NCBI GenBank assembly: GCA_963920705.1
Contig: CAWUCO010000291.1
Coordinates: forward strand, 124,001 to 188,000
Reading direction: 5' to 3'
DNA: 64,000 bases
DNA from: Odiellus spinosus
Taxonomy: Eukaryota > Arthropoda > Arachnida > Opiliones > Phalangiidae
Part shown: positions 52,500 to 62,186 of the stretch, in pieces
Position numbering within the stretch: the first letter of the stretch is position 1
Layout: the number at the start of each line of letters is the position of its first letter
Translations under genes and position numbers: made by a program
The notes under the pieces: generated by a model
Told to the model about the DNA's origin: nothing
Databases searched by the model: none
The model's input: the letters and a program-made list of their open reading frames with translations, nothing else

Positions 52500-53003
52500 A
52501 TTAGTTGAAAAACCTTGTTGCAATGCAACAAGAAGGAACAGGTTATTCATAACGTAAGTACTACTTTCACAGTTGTAATTACAACTTTGAATGGACAGAT
52601 ATGATTATCATTCCGAGAACACCCATCACAACTTTCAATGGGCATATATTATCATTTTAAATGGGAGTGCCATTGATTCAAACCTTTCACGAATAACTCT
52701 GCGAAAATTTGTGTTATAGAATGTAACAAGCACCACCATTTCCAAAACTAAGCGATTGGGAAGTCTTGGGCACAGCGTAATAGACCAAGTAGAAATTTTC
52801 GCAGAGTTATTCGTGAAAGGTTTGAATCAATGGCACTCCCATTTAAAATGATAATATATGCCCATTGAAAGTTGTGATGGGTGTTCTCGGAATGATAATC
52901 ATATCTGTCCATTCAAAGTTGTAATTACAACTGTGAAAGTAGTACTTACGTTATGAATAACCTGTTCCTTCTTGTTGCATTGCAACAAGGTTTTTCAACT
53001 AAT
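52500..53003. repeat. Perfect inverted repeat: 211-bp arms, 82-bp loop
   Basis: The left arm (52,500-52,710) and right arm (52,793-53,003) are reverse complements over all 211 bases as far as I can check by eye, with an 82-bp loop between them. Both arms begin and end in unremarkable AT-rich sequence and I find no target-site duplication. It could be a foldback or MITE insertion, a hairpin-RNA locus feeding small RNAs, or an assembly or library artefact in which a read turns back on itself. Complete identity means the arms are very young or kept identical by gene conversion. Confidence 0.9.
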
Positions 53004-53780
53004 TGGTATATGAATGGTTTAAGAGTCATAGTGTAAGAATTAAAATGAATTTAAAGGATTAGATCTCAGAGTCAGGATATCAAAATTGACGACTAAGCCT
53101 CTGCGGGATATATAATCGCCTAAAATGCAAGCTCTATTAACTTGTACAGGAGGCACGTTATTTCAGCCTTATCAATAATTTTGAAAGTCTGCTATCTCTA
53201 TAAATAATAAAGGGATACCAGACTCTTCTAACAAGTTATTTTTGAACGATTTAAACTGTTGTAAAATGCGTAAAAAGTATCAAAACTCACCAAAGGTTTC
53301 ACGGTAATTTTCAATTAATTATCAAAGCGGCTTAGCCTAAATCTGTCTCTATGAAACTTTAAAATGGAACATTTCACGAGGAAAGTTAGTTGCTGATGCC
53401 ATTATTATATCATATAAAAAATGGCCCGTGAATAGAACTAACTCTTGTGGGCGCGTTATTTCGGGATAATGAACCATATGGACTAATTAGGAACTGAGGA
53501 ATTTAAACGGTTTGTTCCCCTTTAGTCCAAAAACGTTGGCCCAATGGGGGCTTCATTGGCCAAATATGATGGATTCCCAAATCGCCCAGACCAAAAATTC
53601 CGCTTCCCATTTCACCCAAAACGTATTCGCAAATGCCCCTTTGAACCAAAATATTCATGCTGCTTTTTTAATTCTAAATAGATTACATTAAACGATAATT
53701 TCAGCGTTTTAAAATTTTATTCATTTGAAAATGGAAATCGAATGGATTCAATCGTCTAGAGGACAAATAGTTCTGGTAGT
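53004..53780. other. Gene-free stretch with C-rich minus-strand motif
   Basis: No gene seen. Positions about 53,515-53,665 contain a loose series of CCCAAA / CCCCTTT-type words (for example GCCCAATGGGGGC, CACCCAAAACG) whose reverse complement resembles the G-rich tract at 60,185-60,330. A diverged minisatellite is possible. Confidence 0.4.
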
Positions 53781-53996
53781 TCGCGGACGAGATTAAAAGG
53801 TAGCTTATGAATGTTTCGATTCTAGTCTGTCAGTAATAAAAAGTCGAAAACAACGAACAAGTAGTCGCGAACGAGATAGTAAGGGAGCTTATGCTTGTTG
53901 AGCTCTAGTCTGTCAGCAATGAAAACTCGAAAACAATAAAGTCGTCGCGAAGGGAGCTTATGCGTGTTGAGTTCTAATCTGTCAGTAATAAAAAAT
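53781..53996 (-). repeat. Left-end ~80-bp tandem units (3 copies)
   Basis: Three diverged units, each with TAGTCTGTCAGTAATAAAAA or a close variant (at about 53,823, 53,903 and 53,977) and an AGGGAGCTTATG word. They are the reverse complement of the 13-copy array at 58,160-59,181. Confidence 0.85.
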
Positions 53997-54258
53997 ACGA
54001 TTTGAAAATCACGATTTGAAAATCACGATTTGAAAATCACGATTTGAAAATCTCGATTTGAAAATCACGATTTGAAAATCTCGATTTGAAAATCTCGATT
54101 TGAAAATCACTATTTGAAAATCACGATTTGAAAATCTCGATTTGAAAATCACGATTTGAAAATTTCGATTTGAAAATCACGATTTGAAAATCACGATTTG
54201 AAAAACACGATTTGAAAAAAAAGATTGGAAAAACATGATTTGGAAAACATGATTTGAA
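53997..54258. repeat. 14-bp minisatellite (about 18 copies) in left end
   Basis: The unit is ACGATTTGAAAATC, with A/T alternation at the first base (TCGATTTG..) and drift toward AACATGATTTGGAA at the inner side. Each unit contains a dyad GATTT-GA-AAATC. The right end of the element has only about four corresponding copies (58,110-58,165), so the expansion is specific to this end. It may serve as an array of transposase-binding sites, which is inference. Confidence 0.9.
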
Positions 54259-54268
54259 TGTAATGACT

Positions 54269-55647
54269 GCGGGGATATTCGTCTTTTTCAATATATCGCA
54301 TAAAAACGCTCACGGTAATATAGTCGGCTCGAGAAATTTCCGCAACTTCGTGTTTAAAGGAATCTCGAGACGCCATTCAAATTGTTTAGAGAGCGTTTAT
54401 GCCTGCATAACACACCCCTGCTATAGAATCATTCCTTTAATTCAGCCTCTTTTACAATGTCAGGGGTCTAGCTATTCCTATGGGCTAGACCATCTTGTTA
54501 GAAATAGTTTTTTCGATTTCCAGTTTCAGTATCAGTAAAAATCGTCACTAGGGAGCTAGGTGAAGTGGGCAGTGTAATTTTCCGCGTTAAGCCGCCGTTA
54601 ACACAATTTAGGATCATCTGTTACACAAGTAAGGCGTGGTTGAGCGTTCCGTTTGTATCGGACTGCGACTTAATTTCTTTGAGTTTGTCTCTTGATATAT
54701 CTTGAGGTTATTATGAATTCTTAAACGTCGCGGTCTTGTTTTTAAGAGTCGGTATAATCGTACTTAAATTAAATAAGAAAAATAATTTTCTTCGGTGGAA
54801 TTATTAACTTCTCTGGAAAAACTGTAATTTTATTAACATTTATTCATTGATAATAACGTTATATTATGCCACGATAAAAAATATCCAAGAATAGGCCTCA
54901 AACGACGATATTTCTATCAAGATTATTTCGCGGATATGGAATAGTTTTGTGTTTTATTAAATTAAAAATTACTATCGTATATACCTACTTTTCATTATTT
55001 CGTTCGCTGTTTTTCTTTTTTAATGTTTGTACAAGGCGAATATTGCGAAATAAGATTTAACTCTCGTTTAAAGTCAGAATGCTGAAAACTTTTCTCAATT
55101 TTAAAAATTATATTTTGACCGCAAGGCGGTAGAGATATTAATCCAAGGCCACACGGTAGTAGACGTCTTAAGGCTACTGATTTAACTTAAAAACGATACT
55201 AATAATAATCAGGCATAATATTTATATACTTTAATTATAAAGCTAATTAAATGGCCATAATATAATCGTTAGAAATTCGATAATTAACATTGTTTCAGAA
55301 ATTTTCCCTGTTATTAATTCAAAGAATTCTTTTAGGAAGAAAGATCTGGGAAAATTTCTTGGAAAAGTTCTTGGAAATTGTTTGAGGTATAATATTTTCA
55401 AAATTATTTTTGTTCAGGGTTTGCTCAATATGTAAAAAACGTTAATTGCTTAACTCTAAAACTACGATGAAAAGGTTAAAATAAATTTAAAGGTTTTACA
55501 TATTTAGTTAAATTTACAAGTAAAAGCCCCAAGGGATAAAAACAGTAAAATCATTCCATTTAAATATTTTTCTGGTTACACTTTAGGAAAGCATCTGATG
55601 CATGTTAAATATTTGCACGTGGCTAGTCCCAATTTTCACAATTTCTT
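54269..55647. other. Non-coding interior of the transposon, left part
   Basis: AT-rich, without repeats that I can define. Open frames here (for example 94 codons at 54,254-54,538 and 61 codons on the minus strand at 54,191-54,376) overlap the inner end of the left repeat, show no family features, and are probably chance. Confidence 0.5.
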
Positions 55648-56636
55648 ATGCAGTTCCTGGTAGTGAATTTACTTACAAAAATTTGGAATCTTATAAGAAA
55701 CATTTGCAAGGAAAACAACTGTTCTCACGCTAATGAAACAATAATTTTCGAAGTTGAGAATGGTTCTGAGGTTGAAGTGGAAAATCAGCAAGAAATTTAC
55801 AGAGAAGAAAATAATTTAAATGAATTAGGGAAAAGTGCCACCGAGTACCAGCCAGCTTTGCTTATGTTAAAAATTTGAGGTTCCTTTGTCTACTGCTCAT
55901 GGTATTTCTACTAATATATCTAACTTTTTCGAATCTTTTTCAAAGACTTTGGTACACTCAGAAGGTAATGACATATCTGAACCAGTATTACAGATCTTAC
56001 GTAGCGAGCATCACTTAAATTCATATAGTAAAAAAAATATTAAATCTAGTTGAAGCGAAGGAACATTATTTAGGCTAAAGAAATGTCAAAAGAAAAGAAA
56101 TATGGGAGAGTTTTATGGTAGTACCTTGATTTGTAACCCATTGGGTGGTAAAAGAAGTGTGCACAAAATATCAATTGTGTATTTTACTATAGGAAACGTT
56201 AGCCCTTCAAATAAAAGCAAACTGAGTCAGATTTACCTCGCTGCTATAATCACTTACTCCAATATTGAAAAATATGGTTACGAAAAGGTATTCGAATCTA
56301 TTATTCAAGATCTTTTAAAACTGCAAACAAATGTTTTTTTTAACAAAACAAAATGTCAATGTTAAGGGAATTGTTATTACTATTTGTGGTGACAATCTGT
56401 CTAGTCAAGCAATAGGCGGTTTCACTCAAAATTTCTCTTACAATAGAATCTGTAGATTTTGCATGGCACGTAAAGAAGACATTTCTTCCATATTTGACGA
56501 GACAAGCTTTAACTTAAGAACCGAGCACGTGCATAGTTATCATTTGGCTGAAATTAAAAGTAACCCTGATAAAATAAATAATGAATGCGTAGCATCTTTT
56601 ACCGATGTTTATGAAGAGAGCTGTGTGGCCGTATAA
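55648..56636 (+). pseudogene. Transposase-like gene, broken
   Basis: Three consecutive plus-strand segments in different frames read as one protein family. The first (55,648-55,878) is acidic, with VENGSEVEVENQQE. The second (55,880-56,365) includes STAHGISTNISNFFESFSK, YGSTLICNPLGGKRSVHKIS and LSQIYLAAIITYSNIEKYGY. The third (56,331-56,636) has CGDNLSSQAIGGF followed by RICRFCMARKED. The order 'nonpolar PLG-KHK, YFT-GN, GDN..GGF, CRFC' is one I associate with uncharacterised animal transposase-like proteins, probably a DDE-type cut-and-paste family such as CACTA/EnSpm kin; the assignment is from memory. At least one in-frame stop and two frame changes separate the segments, and the 3' half of a full-length gene is missing, so it is inactive. 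It lies centrally between the inverted ends, as expected for the element's own gene. Confidence 0.6.
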
Positions 56637-58100
56637 TTTCTTATACCTAATAATAGCTTTAACTTATGAAATCTAATAATTGATCAAGGAAGCCAACGAA
56701 AGAAACACGATTTGATTAGTCTCTTGTATCAAGGAGCTTTACGAGCTGCGAAAGAGTCTAAATCCATCTTGGAAAAAGCTTGAATGCACTCTCGGGACGC
56801 CGCGGTTAGGGTAATTTTGGAAATTGGTTAAATACGCGGTAATTTATGGTCTAACGGTAATTTTATCTTTCAAAGACTTAACAAAAATTCTTATTGAAAG
56901 GGTACAGGGTACACTCGTGAAAAATTCGTTGTTTTTCATGATATACTGAACCATTTGAGTTTACATTAATAGGGCAATGTCACTATTTACATCGACTGCG
57001 GCCGCCATTGCCTGTACATTTACCTCGGCTTTTGCTCATATTATTAAGCTACGGGATGCTGTTTTCTTTTATGGAATAAATTGATAGGCTTTTGGACGTC
57101 CTTATTGACGCCAAACACGAATATATTTACTAAACTATTTAAAGCATTTTTAGAAATTAGTTAATTTTTATTACAAAAAGTTTTAAATTATAAATGAATA
57201 TTTTGCTAATTTTACCGAAGCAAATCGTACATTACCATTACTCTGGTAATTTACCGAATTAAATTACCATTGTATATTAACAATATGGAACTCTATAAGC
57301 CTAATTTATCGATGTTCAATCATTTTTAATCTAAATTTAGTAATAGCTTAAATTTTCATAAAATCGCATTGATCCTAAAATGCCACGAATTCCCTTGAAA
57401 TTTCGGCTCGTTCAAAGATAGTAAAGTTCCTTGGAATATTCTCAGTGGCATTGGAGCGGAAGGATGGTACAGGGGTACAATATACCCCATTAAAAAAGCT
57501 TTGACGGGCTCCAAAGCGGTTGGAAAGAGCCCAAGAGCCTATTGGTGCCATGAGTCATCAAAATGAAATCTACATTGTATACCCACAATCGAAAACGTTG
57601 CTATATGCGCCTGATTATTTTAAGCTAAAAACAGTTATGGAATTTTCAAAAAAAAAATTTTAAGGTAATAATTCAATTTTTTGAAAAAATATTGAGCTCA
57701 AAATTTTGCAGTTTGATTTTTTTTCGAAAGGTTAAAAACGGTTTGAAAGTCTCTAGTGCGAACTCGGCTTTATATTTTCGATAACAAAATCGTTCTTAGA
57801 ATTGCGTCAATGAACGCCTTGGGTTCTAATAAGATGACGACACGCGAGTTTAACTGTTCCGACGTAACCTAGAACAAGTGCCGAAAAATATTATATTTCG
57901 GGAGTCTCCAACTTGTTTATAATTCTATACTAATAAATATTAACGCATTATTATTTCGTTAAAATTTCTTTATTTATTGGGCGTCCGAGGCGATATAAAG
58001 AACAAGATTGTGTGTGAGGCAACGTGACCATTTGGTTTCATAGTTAACATGTTAATTTATATCACGGTCAAAGATACATGTTGAAAAAAAATGGAAAAAA
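56637..58100. other. Non-coding interior of the transposon, right part
   Basis: AT-rich DNA without open frames of note. It contains the solo MITE end at 57,027-57,095, several GGTAATTTACC-like words around 57,230-57,265, and A/T runs at about 57,640-57,730. Sequence that once encoded the rest of the transposase may lie here but is not recognisable. Confidence 0.5.
57027..57095 (-). mobile_element. Solo 69-bp end of the MITE family seen at 61.6 kb
   Basis: This stretch matches the right end of the 61,644-61,929 element: CTTTTGCT, then ATTAAGCTACGGG, TTTTATGGA and a final CTTTTGG, over the same 69-bp length. No inverted partner is found nearby, so it is a truncated or recombined copy lying inside the larger transposon. 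Confidence 0.65.
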
Positions 58101-59181
58101 AGTCATTGCATTCAAATCATGTTTTTCAAATCATGTTTTGAAAAACACACGTTTTTCAAAACATGTTTTTTATTACTGACAGACTAGAACTCAACACGCA
58201 CAAGCTCCCTTCGCAACGACTTTATTGTTTTCGAGTTTTCATTACTGAGAGACTAGAACTCAACACGTATAAGCTCCCTTCGCGACGACTTTATTGTTTT
58301 CGAGTTTTCATTACTGACAGACTAGAGCTCAACACGCATAAGCTCCCTTACTATCTCGTTCGCGACTACTTGTTTATTGTTTTCGAGTTTTCATTACTTA
58401 CAGACAAACACTCAACACGCATAAGCCCCCTTATATCTCTTTCGCGACGACATGTTTATTGTTTTCGAGTTTTCTTTACTGACAGACTAAAACTCAACAC
58501 GCATAAGGTCCCTCATCTCTTTCGCGACGATATGTTTATTGTTTTCGAGTTTTCATTACTGACAGATTTGAACTCAACACGCATAAGCTCCCTCATCTCT
58601 TTCGCGACGATATGTTTATTGTTTTCGAGTTTTCATTACAGACAGATTAAAACTCAACACGCATAAGCTCCCTTAGTATCTCGTTCGCGACTTGTTTATT
58701 ATTTTCGACTTTTCATTACTGACAGACTAACACTCAACACGCATAAGCCCCTTATATCTCTTTCGCGACGACTTGTTTATTGTTTTCGAGTTTTCATTTC
58801 TGACAGACTAACATTCAACACGCATAAGCTCCCTTATCTCTTTCGCGACGACTTGTTTATTGTTTTCGAGTATTCATTACTGACAGACTAGAACTCAACA
58901 CGCATAAGCTCCCTTACTATCTCGTTCGCGACTACTTGTTTATTGTTTTCGAGTTTTCATTACTGACAGACTAACACTCAACACGCATAAGCCCCCCTTA
59001 TATCTCTTTCGCGACGACTTGTTTATTGTTTTCGAGTGTTCGTTGCTGACAGACTAGAGCTCAACAAGCATAAGCTCCCTTACTATCTCGTTCGCGACTA
59101 CTTGTTCGTTGTTTTAGACTTTTTATTACTGACAGACTAGAACCGAAACATTCATAAGCTACCTTTTAATCTCGTTCGCGA
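58101..59181 (+). repeat. Right end: ~80-bp minisatellite, 13 copies
   Basis: Thirteen units carry ATTACTGACAGACTAGAACT or variants, CAACACGCATAAGCTCCCTT, TCGCGACGACTTG and TTTTCGAGTTTTC. Spacing is about 69-70 bp for the first units and 79-85 bp for the rest. The inner side (58,101-58,165) holds about four short CAAATCATG / CAAAACATG repeats. A 167-codon plus-strand frame (58,163-58,666) runs through five to six units and gives a repetitive peptide (LELNTHKLPS..YCFRVF); I read it as a by-product of the repeat. The array is the inverted counterpart of 53,781-53,996. Confidence 0.9.
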
Positions 59182-59530
59182 CAAACCCTTAATAACGACG
59201 CTTTGTTTTCTGTATCGATTGGTTATCTGAATCGTATACCTCTGAAGATATAAGGGATTTTTCTCTCGTATTATATCAAGTGCCCGTGGTAAAGGGGATC
59301 AGTGTCCGACACTCGATCGTATAGTTTGCAGCGTCGAGCGCTACGCGATCGTGCGAGGGAGACCACTTAAAAGTCATATATATTAAATACAAGTATATAT
59401 TTTAAATTTGTATCGGACATCACGTCGTGACGTCTGGTGGGTAAGATACGAAATTTTTTCGATTCGATGACGTATTTCGTCTTTTTGTACAACGCCAACG
59501 CGAACGCCGACGCCGCAGTGAATACAGTAC
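59182..59530. other. Gene-free stretch outside the transposon
   Basis: AT-rich with a GC-rich portion around 59,300-59,370 containing GATCG words. I see no gene or repeat end that I can support. Confidence 0.4.
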
Positions 59531-59556
59531 CTAGACCCTACTAGGGTTGGGTCTAG
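59531..59556. other. Short inverted repeat CTAGACCC..GGGTCTAG
   Basis: Eight-base arms CTAGACCC and GGGTCTAG are separated by ten bases. A TATAAAAGGGGG stretch follows at 59,558-59,569, so a promoter is conceivable, but no downstream gene is seen. Confidence 0.4.
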
Positions 59557-59579
59557 CTATAAAAGGGGGTAAATAAAAA

Positions 59580-59675
59580 GATCACCGCAAGTTCATAAGA
59601 ATGGATCACCGCAAGTTCATAAGAATGGATCACCGCAAGTTCATAATAATGGATCACCGCAAGTTCATAAGAATG
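59580..59675. repeat. 24-bp tandem repeat, four copies
   Basis: Four head-to-tail copies of GATCACCGCAAGTTCATAAG plus AATG. They are identical except for one G-to-T change in the third copy (CATAATAATG). Confidence 0.97.
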
Positions 59676-60184
59676 GCAATAATAATAAATATTGTTTTTG
59701 AAAAACCGGATTTCTTTCACTGAACTTGGAATTTTTCAATTTGGTCACATATAATCAGATTAGAGGGAATCTTAGGGGCGTAGCCTAATTCTAAAAACAA
59801 TCATCGTATTTTCGTGCTAGAGCTGTAGGAGACTGCCAATCAGCTGATAACCGAGAGTTTTGTTGAAATCAATGAGGCAAGTTTACGCTATCAAAAGATT
59901 ATATTTTTTCATTAAAGTAAAGGCGCCAACTTCAAAACTTTGTCTTCATAAAAAGGTTTTTGTTCTTATTCACAGAAAAACTACTCAGCGAGTTCTAGAA
60001 TAGCCTAGATAATTATACTCTGATTTTTAAGTAGGTTTAGATGGTAATAGAAAACCATCAAACAGCTCTCCCATCTATTATAAACCCCGAGGGGGCAGAC
60101 AATCGCGAAATCAGGTGTACAAAATTTTAGAACTCTTTGCACTATCAAATCAAATTTTTCAACTCTTTTCTCTTAAATATTTTT
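59676..60184. other. Gene-free AT-rich stretch
   Basis: No recognisable gene or repeat. The 71-codon frame at 60,115-60,330 runs into the adjacent G-rich tract and is not credible as a gene. Confidence 0.45.
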
Positions 60185-60330
60185 TTATTGGGGGGCGGGA
60201 ATTTTTTCTTTTGACGGGGGATTTTTTTCGTTTGATGGGGGATTTTTCTTTTGACGGGGGATTTCACCCGACAAAACTTTTTGGGGGGATTATGTCCGAG
60301 GGGGTTATTTTGTCTAGGGTTATTTTGTAG
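60185..60330. repeat. G-rich degenerate tandem tract
   Basis: Three copies of a TTTTGAYGGGGGATTTTT-like word (about 60,210, 60,230 and 60,250) are followed by GGGGGGATTATGTCCG, GGGGGTTATTTTGTC and GGGTTATTTTGT. The alternation of G5-6 and T-runs suggests a decayed minisatellite. Confidence 0.6.
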
Positions 60331-61365
60331 GTTGGTAGCAGCCTGGTATAAAAAACGGTATGAGAAGCTTTCAATGTTTTGAAAGTTGATATATAATAAA
60401 TATTAATATAAATAACACACGGTAAAAGATTTCTTTTCATTCACGATATTTTATTTGCGAAATAAGTATTATTATTATTATAGTTTTCTAGTATTGCTAC
60501 TTCCCATCGTTTGATAAACATTGTACCAGATAAAATATAGGAATATTGGTATGTTTTATCTAAATACGCAAGAGCAGGAACTTCGAAAATTTACCCGCTA
60601 TATCAGTGAAAAACAGGAAATTTAACTCCTGATTAGCGCTACTACAGCGCCATTATTATGGGATGGATGGTAAAAACTAATAAACACATCAGTCTTTTCC
60701 TCGCCGTAGTAGAAGGGATATTTTTTCGAAGCTCGTGATCGTGTCGCAGCCCGAAAAAGCGGACCCTGGCAAAAGCATGTCTCTTTCTCCCGCGCCAACG
60801 TATTCTCATTGAGAAATGTCCATAAACTACGTCACACGATTTAGGGGGAGGGGGTTTGTCTCTCTCTGACGCAAGGTTGGTAAAGGTTGCATCGGTCTGT
60901 GACATCACATTTGTTTTTTTTTTTTTTTTTTTTTTTTTTGTTATACAAAAATATCTTCATTAGAAAAATGTGTTCATATGCTATGCGTGGGAAAGACGTC
61001 GTATTTATTATTAGTTTGAGATCAGGAATGTATCCCCTAGGAAAATTAAGAGGTATGGAACGCCGGCCAAAATAGCTGAACTCGTTCGTGAAAAGTATGA
61101 AGATGACGTAATTTCCTCTCTCGCTTGCGTTTACCGCAACATCATCTCGCGTCAAATTACGGAAACGAGAGAGGAAAACTACGACCACCTTTTGGGGAAT
61201 GAAAAGGTTAGGTTGGTTCTAAAGGCTTTTTTGGTGCGAAAGAGAATGCTTGAGGGTAATACTAACTCTTAATCTCCCTTTCGGTGTAATTAAGCGAACC
61301 ACGCGGCCCGTATCATAAAGCCTTGCCCCTTTGTGTATTTCGTGTAAAATCTCATACGCTTCTGA
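60331..61365. other. Gene-free stretch with repeat remnants
   Basis: Contains the T-run at 60,914, a GTCCATAAACTACGTCAC..GGGGGAGGGGG segment at 60,819-60,860 that looks like a transposon end, and a small inverted pair CCTCTCTCG / CGAGAGAGG (about 61,122-61,130 and 61,162-61,170). Minus-strand frames of 88 and 115 codons at 60,642-61,188 overlap these low-complexity tracts and show no protein family features. Confidence 0.4.
60914..60939. repeat. 26-T homopolymer run
   Basis: An unbroken run of T. It could be the poly(A) tail of a minus-strand retroposed sequence, but no LINE or SINE body is recognisable next to it. Confidence 0.9.
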
Positions 61366-61561
61366 TTATAGCAATTTCGGAACTGCGAAAATGAAAAGTT
61401 CTATGGCGAATTCGATACAAGCGAATACGATTCCGTAGAGAAAGATGTAAAATGGTCCTGACAATTGCGTCAACGTTAAATCGCTGATTGTTTTAGCGGG
61501 TTTTTTCCATGTAAGACAATCCAAATAATACATCGGTTTTGTCTCGAACCAAACGTACATT
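61366..61561 (-). CDS. Ionotropic-receptor-like gene, last coding exon
   Basis: The exon codes for 65 C-terminal residues, starting from the split glycine codon shared with the previous exon, and a TAA stop. It opens with MYVWFETKPMYYLDCLTWKK and continues with DLTLTQLSGPF. It then has a long hydrophobic segment (FYIFLYGIVFACIEFAIELF) and a short tail. The pattern 'L-x-L-x-x-L-x-GPF .. G .. E' before and within a final membrane helix is characteristic of insect ionotropic receptors, variant glutamate receptors used as chemosensory or thermo/hygrosensory channels. The acceptor CTTTTTTTAG directly precedes the exon on the minus strand, and a GG|A split codon fits the upstream exon at 62,187-62,461. 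The protein would sit in a dendritic or cilium membrane. The subfamily cannot be given. A divergent iGluR is the main alternative. Confidence 0.65.
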
Positions 61562-62186
61562 CTAAAAAAAGAAATTGATACCTGTTTTTTTTTATTATCC
61601 TAAATATCTCGTTGGCTAATTTGTATGCCAACATTAAGAGGTACCAAATATCTTTCCCTTTATTTCATAAAAGTAAACATAGCCCTGTAGCTTGATACTA
61701 TCAGCAAAGGTCAAGTTTGACGTCATAACCCATCACTTAAAACTAGCGAAAAAGGTCATCGCCCCTGTTGGCTCCAGTGGTTTGGTCTCTTCCTCGATAT
61801 TTGGCTATATTGACCCCCCCACCTCTAATCAGAATCAGAATCTGCCAATGCAGTTATCTGGACCTTTGCTGATAGTATTAAGCTACGGGGCGTTGTTTAC
61901 TTTTATGGAGCAAAGTGACAGACTTTTGGTTTTAATTTAGTTTATTAGAATTTCGCAACTAGTGTAGCTTAGTATAAATAAGATACTTAAATAGACAATT
62001 AGCTTAATATTATTCTTAATCGTTCTTTTGATAACTTTAAAACGTACGTAGTTGATTTAAAAACAGTTTTTGCGATGTGATGTGGCGCGATGGAGTTTAT
62101 TTACCATGTTCCATACGATTTTTATTTGTTTTCTTCCGAAAATTTGAGCTGGATTTTAAGCGACACGAAAGTAATTGCGAGCTTAC
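61562..62186 (-). other. Intron (625 bp) of the receptor-like gene
   Basis: On the minus strand it begins GTAAGC at 62,186 and ends TTTTTTTAG at 61,562. It is phase 2: the preceding exon leaves GG, and A from the next exon completes glycine. It carries a 286-bp MITE that makes up nearly half its length. An 82-codon plus-strand frame at 61,692-61,940 lies inside the MITE and is not a gene. Confidence 0.65.
61644..61929. mobile_element. MITE, 286 bp, 69-bp inverted ends
   Basis: The left end (61,644-61,712) starts CCAAATATC and contains CATAAAAGTAAACA, GTAGCTTGATACTATCAGC and AAAGGTC. The right end (61,861-61,929) is its diverged reverse complement, finishing CTTTTGG. Both ends are 69 bp. A further solo end lies at 57,027-57,095. 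Target-site duplication is not clear. The size, ends and lack of coding capacity indicate a non-autonomous DNA transposon. It sits in an intron of the receptor-like gene and is moderately old, judging by mismatch between its ends. Confidence 0.75.

Larger units (their letters stand above)
53781..59181. mobile_element. Foldback-type DNA transposon relic, ~5.4 kb
   Basis: The outer ends are inverted copies: TCGCGGACGAGATTAAAAGG at 53,781 and its complement (TCGCGAACGAGATT..) ending at 59,181. Inside each end lie the same ~80-bp tandem units, then GATTT-type short repeats, then the shared inner segment ATGATTTGAATG-Y-AATGACT (left ends at 54,268; right begins at 58,101). The left end is 488 bp and the right 1,081 bp. 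Long inverted ends built of tandem repeats are the hallmark of Foldback elements, and subterminal repeats also occur in CACTA elements. The interior holds a broken transposase-like gene in plus orientation. No clear target-site duplication is visible. The superfamily is uncertain. Confidence 0.7.

Noticed and set aside
54254-54538. 94-codon plus-strand frame inside the left part of the transposon
   Set aside because: It starts within the inverted end and has no recognisable protein features or repeat of its sequence elsewhere in the window.
58163-58666. 167-codon repetitive protein (LELNTHKLPS..YCFRVF)
   Set aside because: It lies wholly in the ~80-bp tandem repeat of the transposon end and changes period with unit length, and no start context or family feature supports it.
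59280-59560. Possible LTR-type element remnant (GC-richer stretch, TATAAAAG, short inverted repeat)
   Set aside because: No paired long repeats, primer-binding site or coding region was found, so nothing supports the idea.
60642-61188. Overlapping minus-strand frames of 88 and 115 codons
   Set aside because: They run through a 26-T tract and a G-rich transposon-end-like segment; the lysine and proline runs are low-complexity translation.
61692-61940. 82-codon plus-strand frame
   Set aside because: It lies inside the MITE and includes its right inverted end; the sequence is explained by the element.
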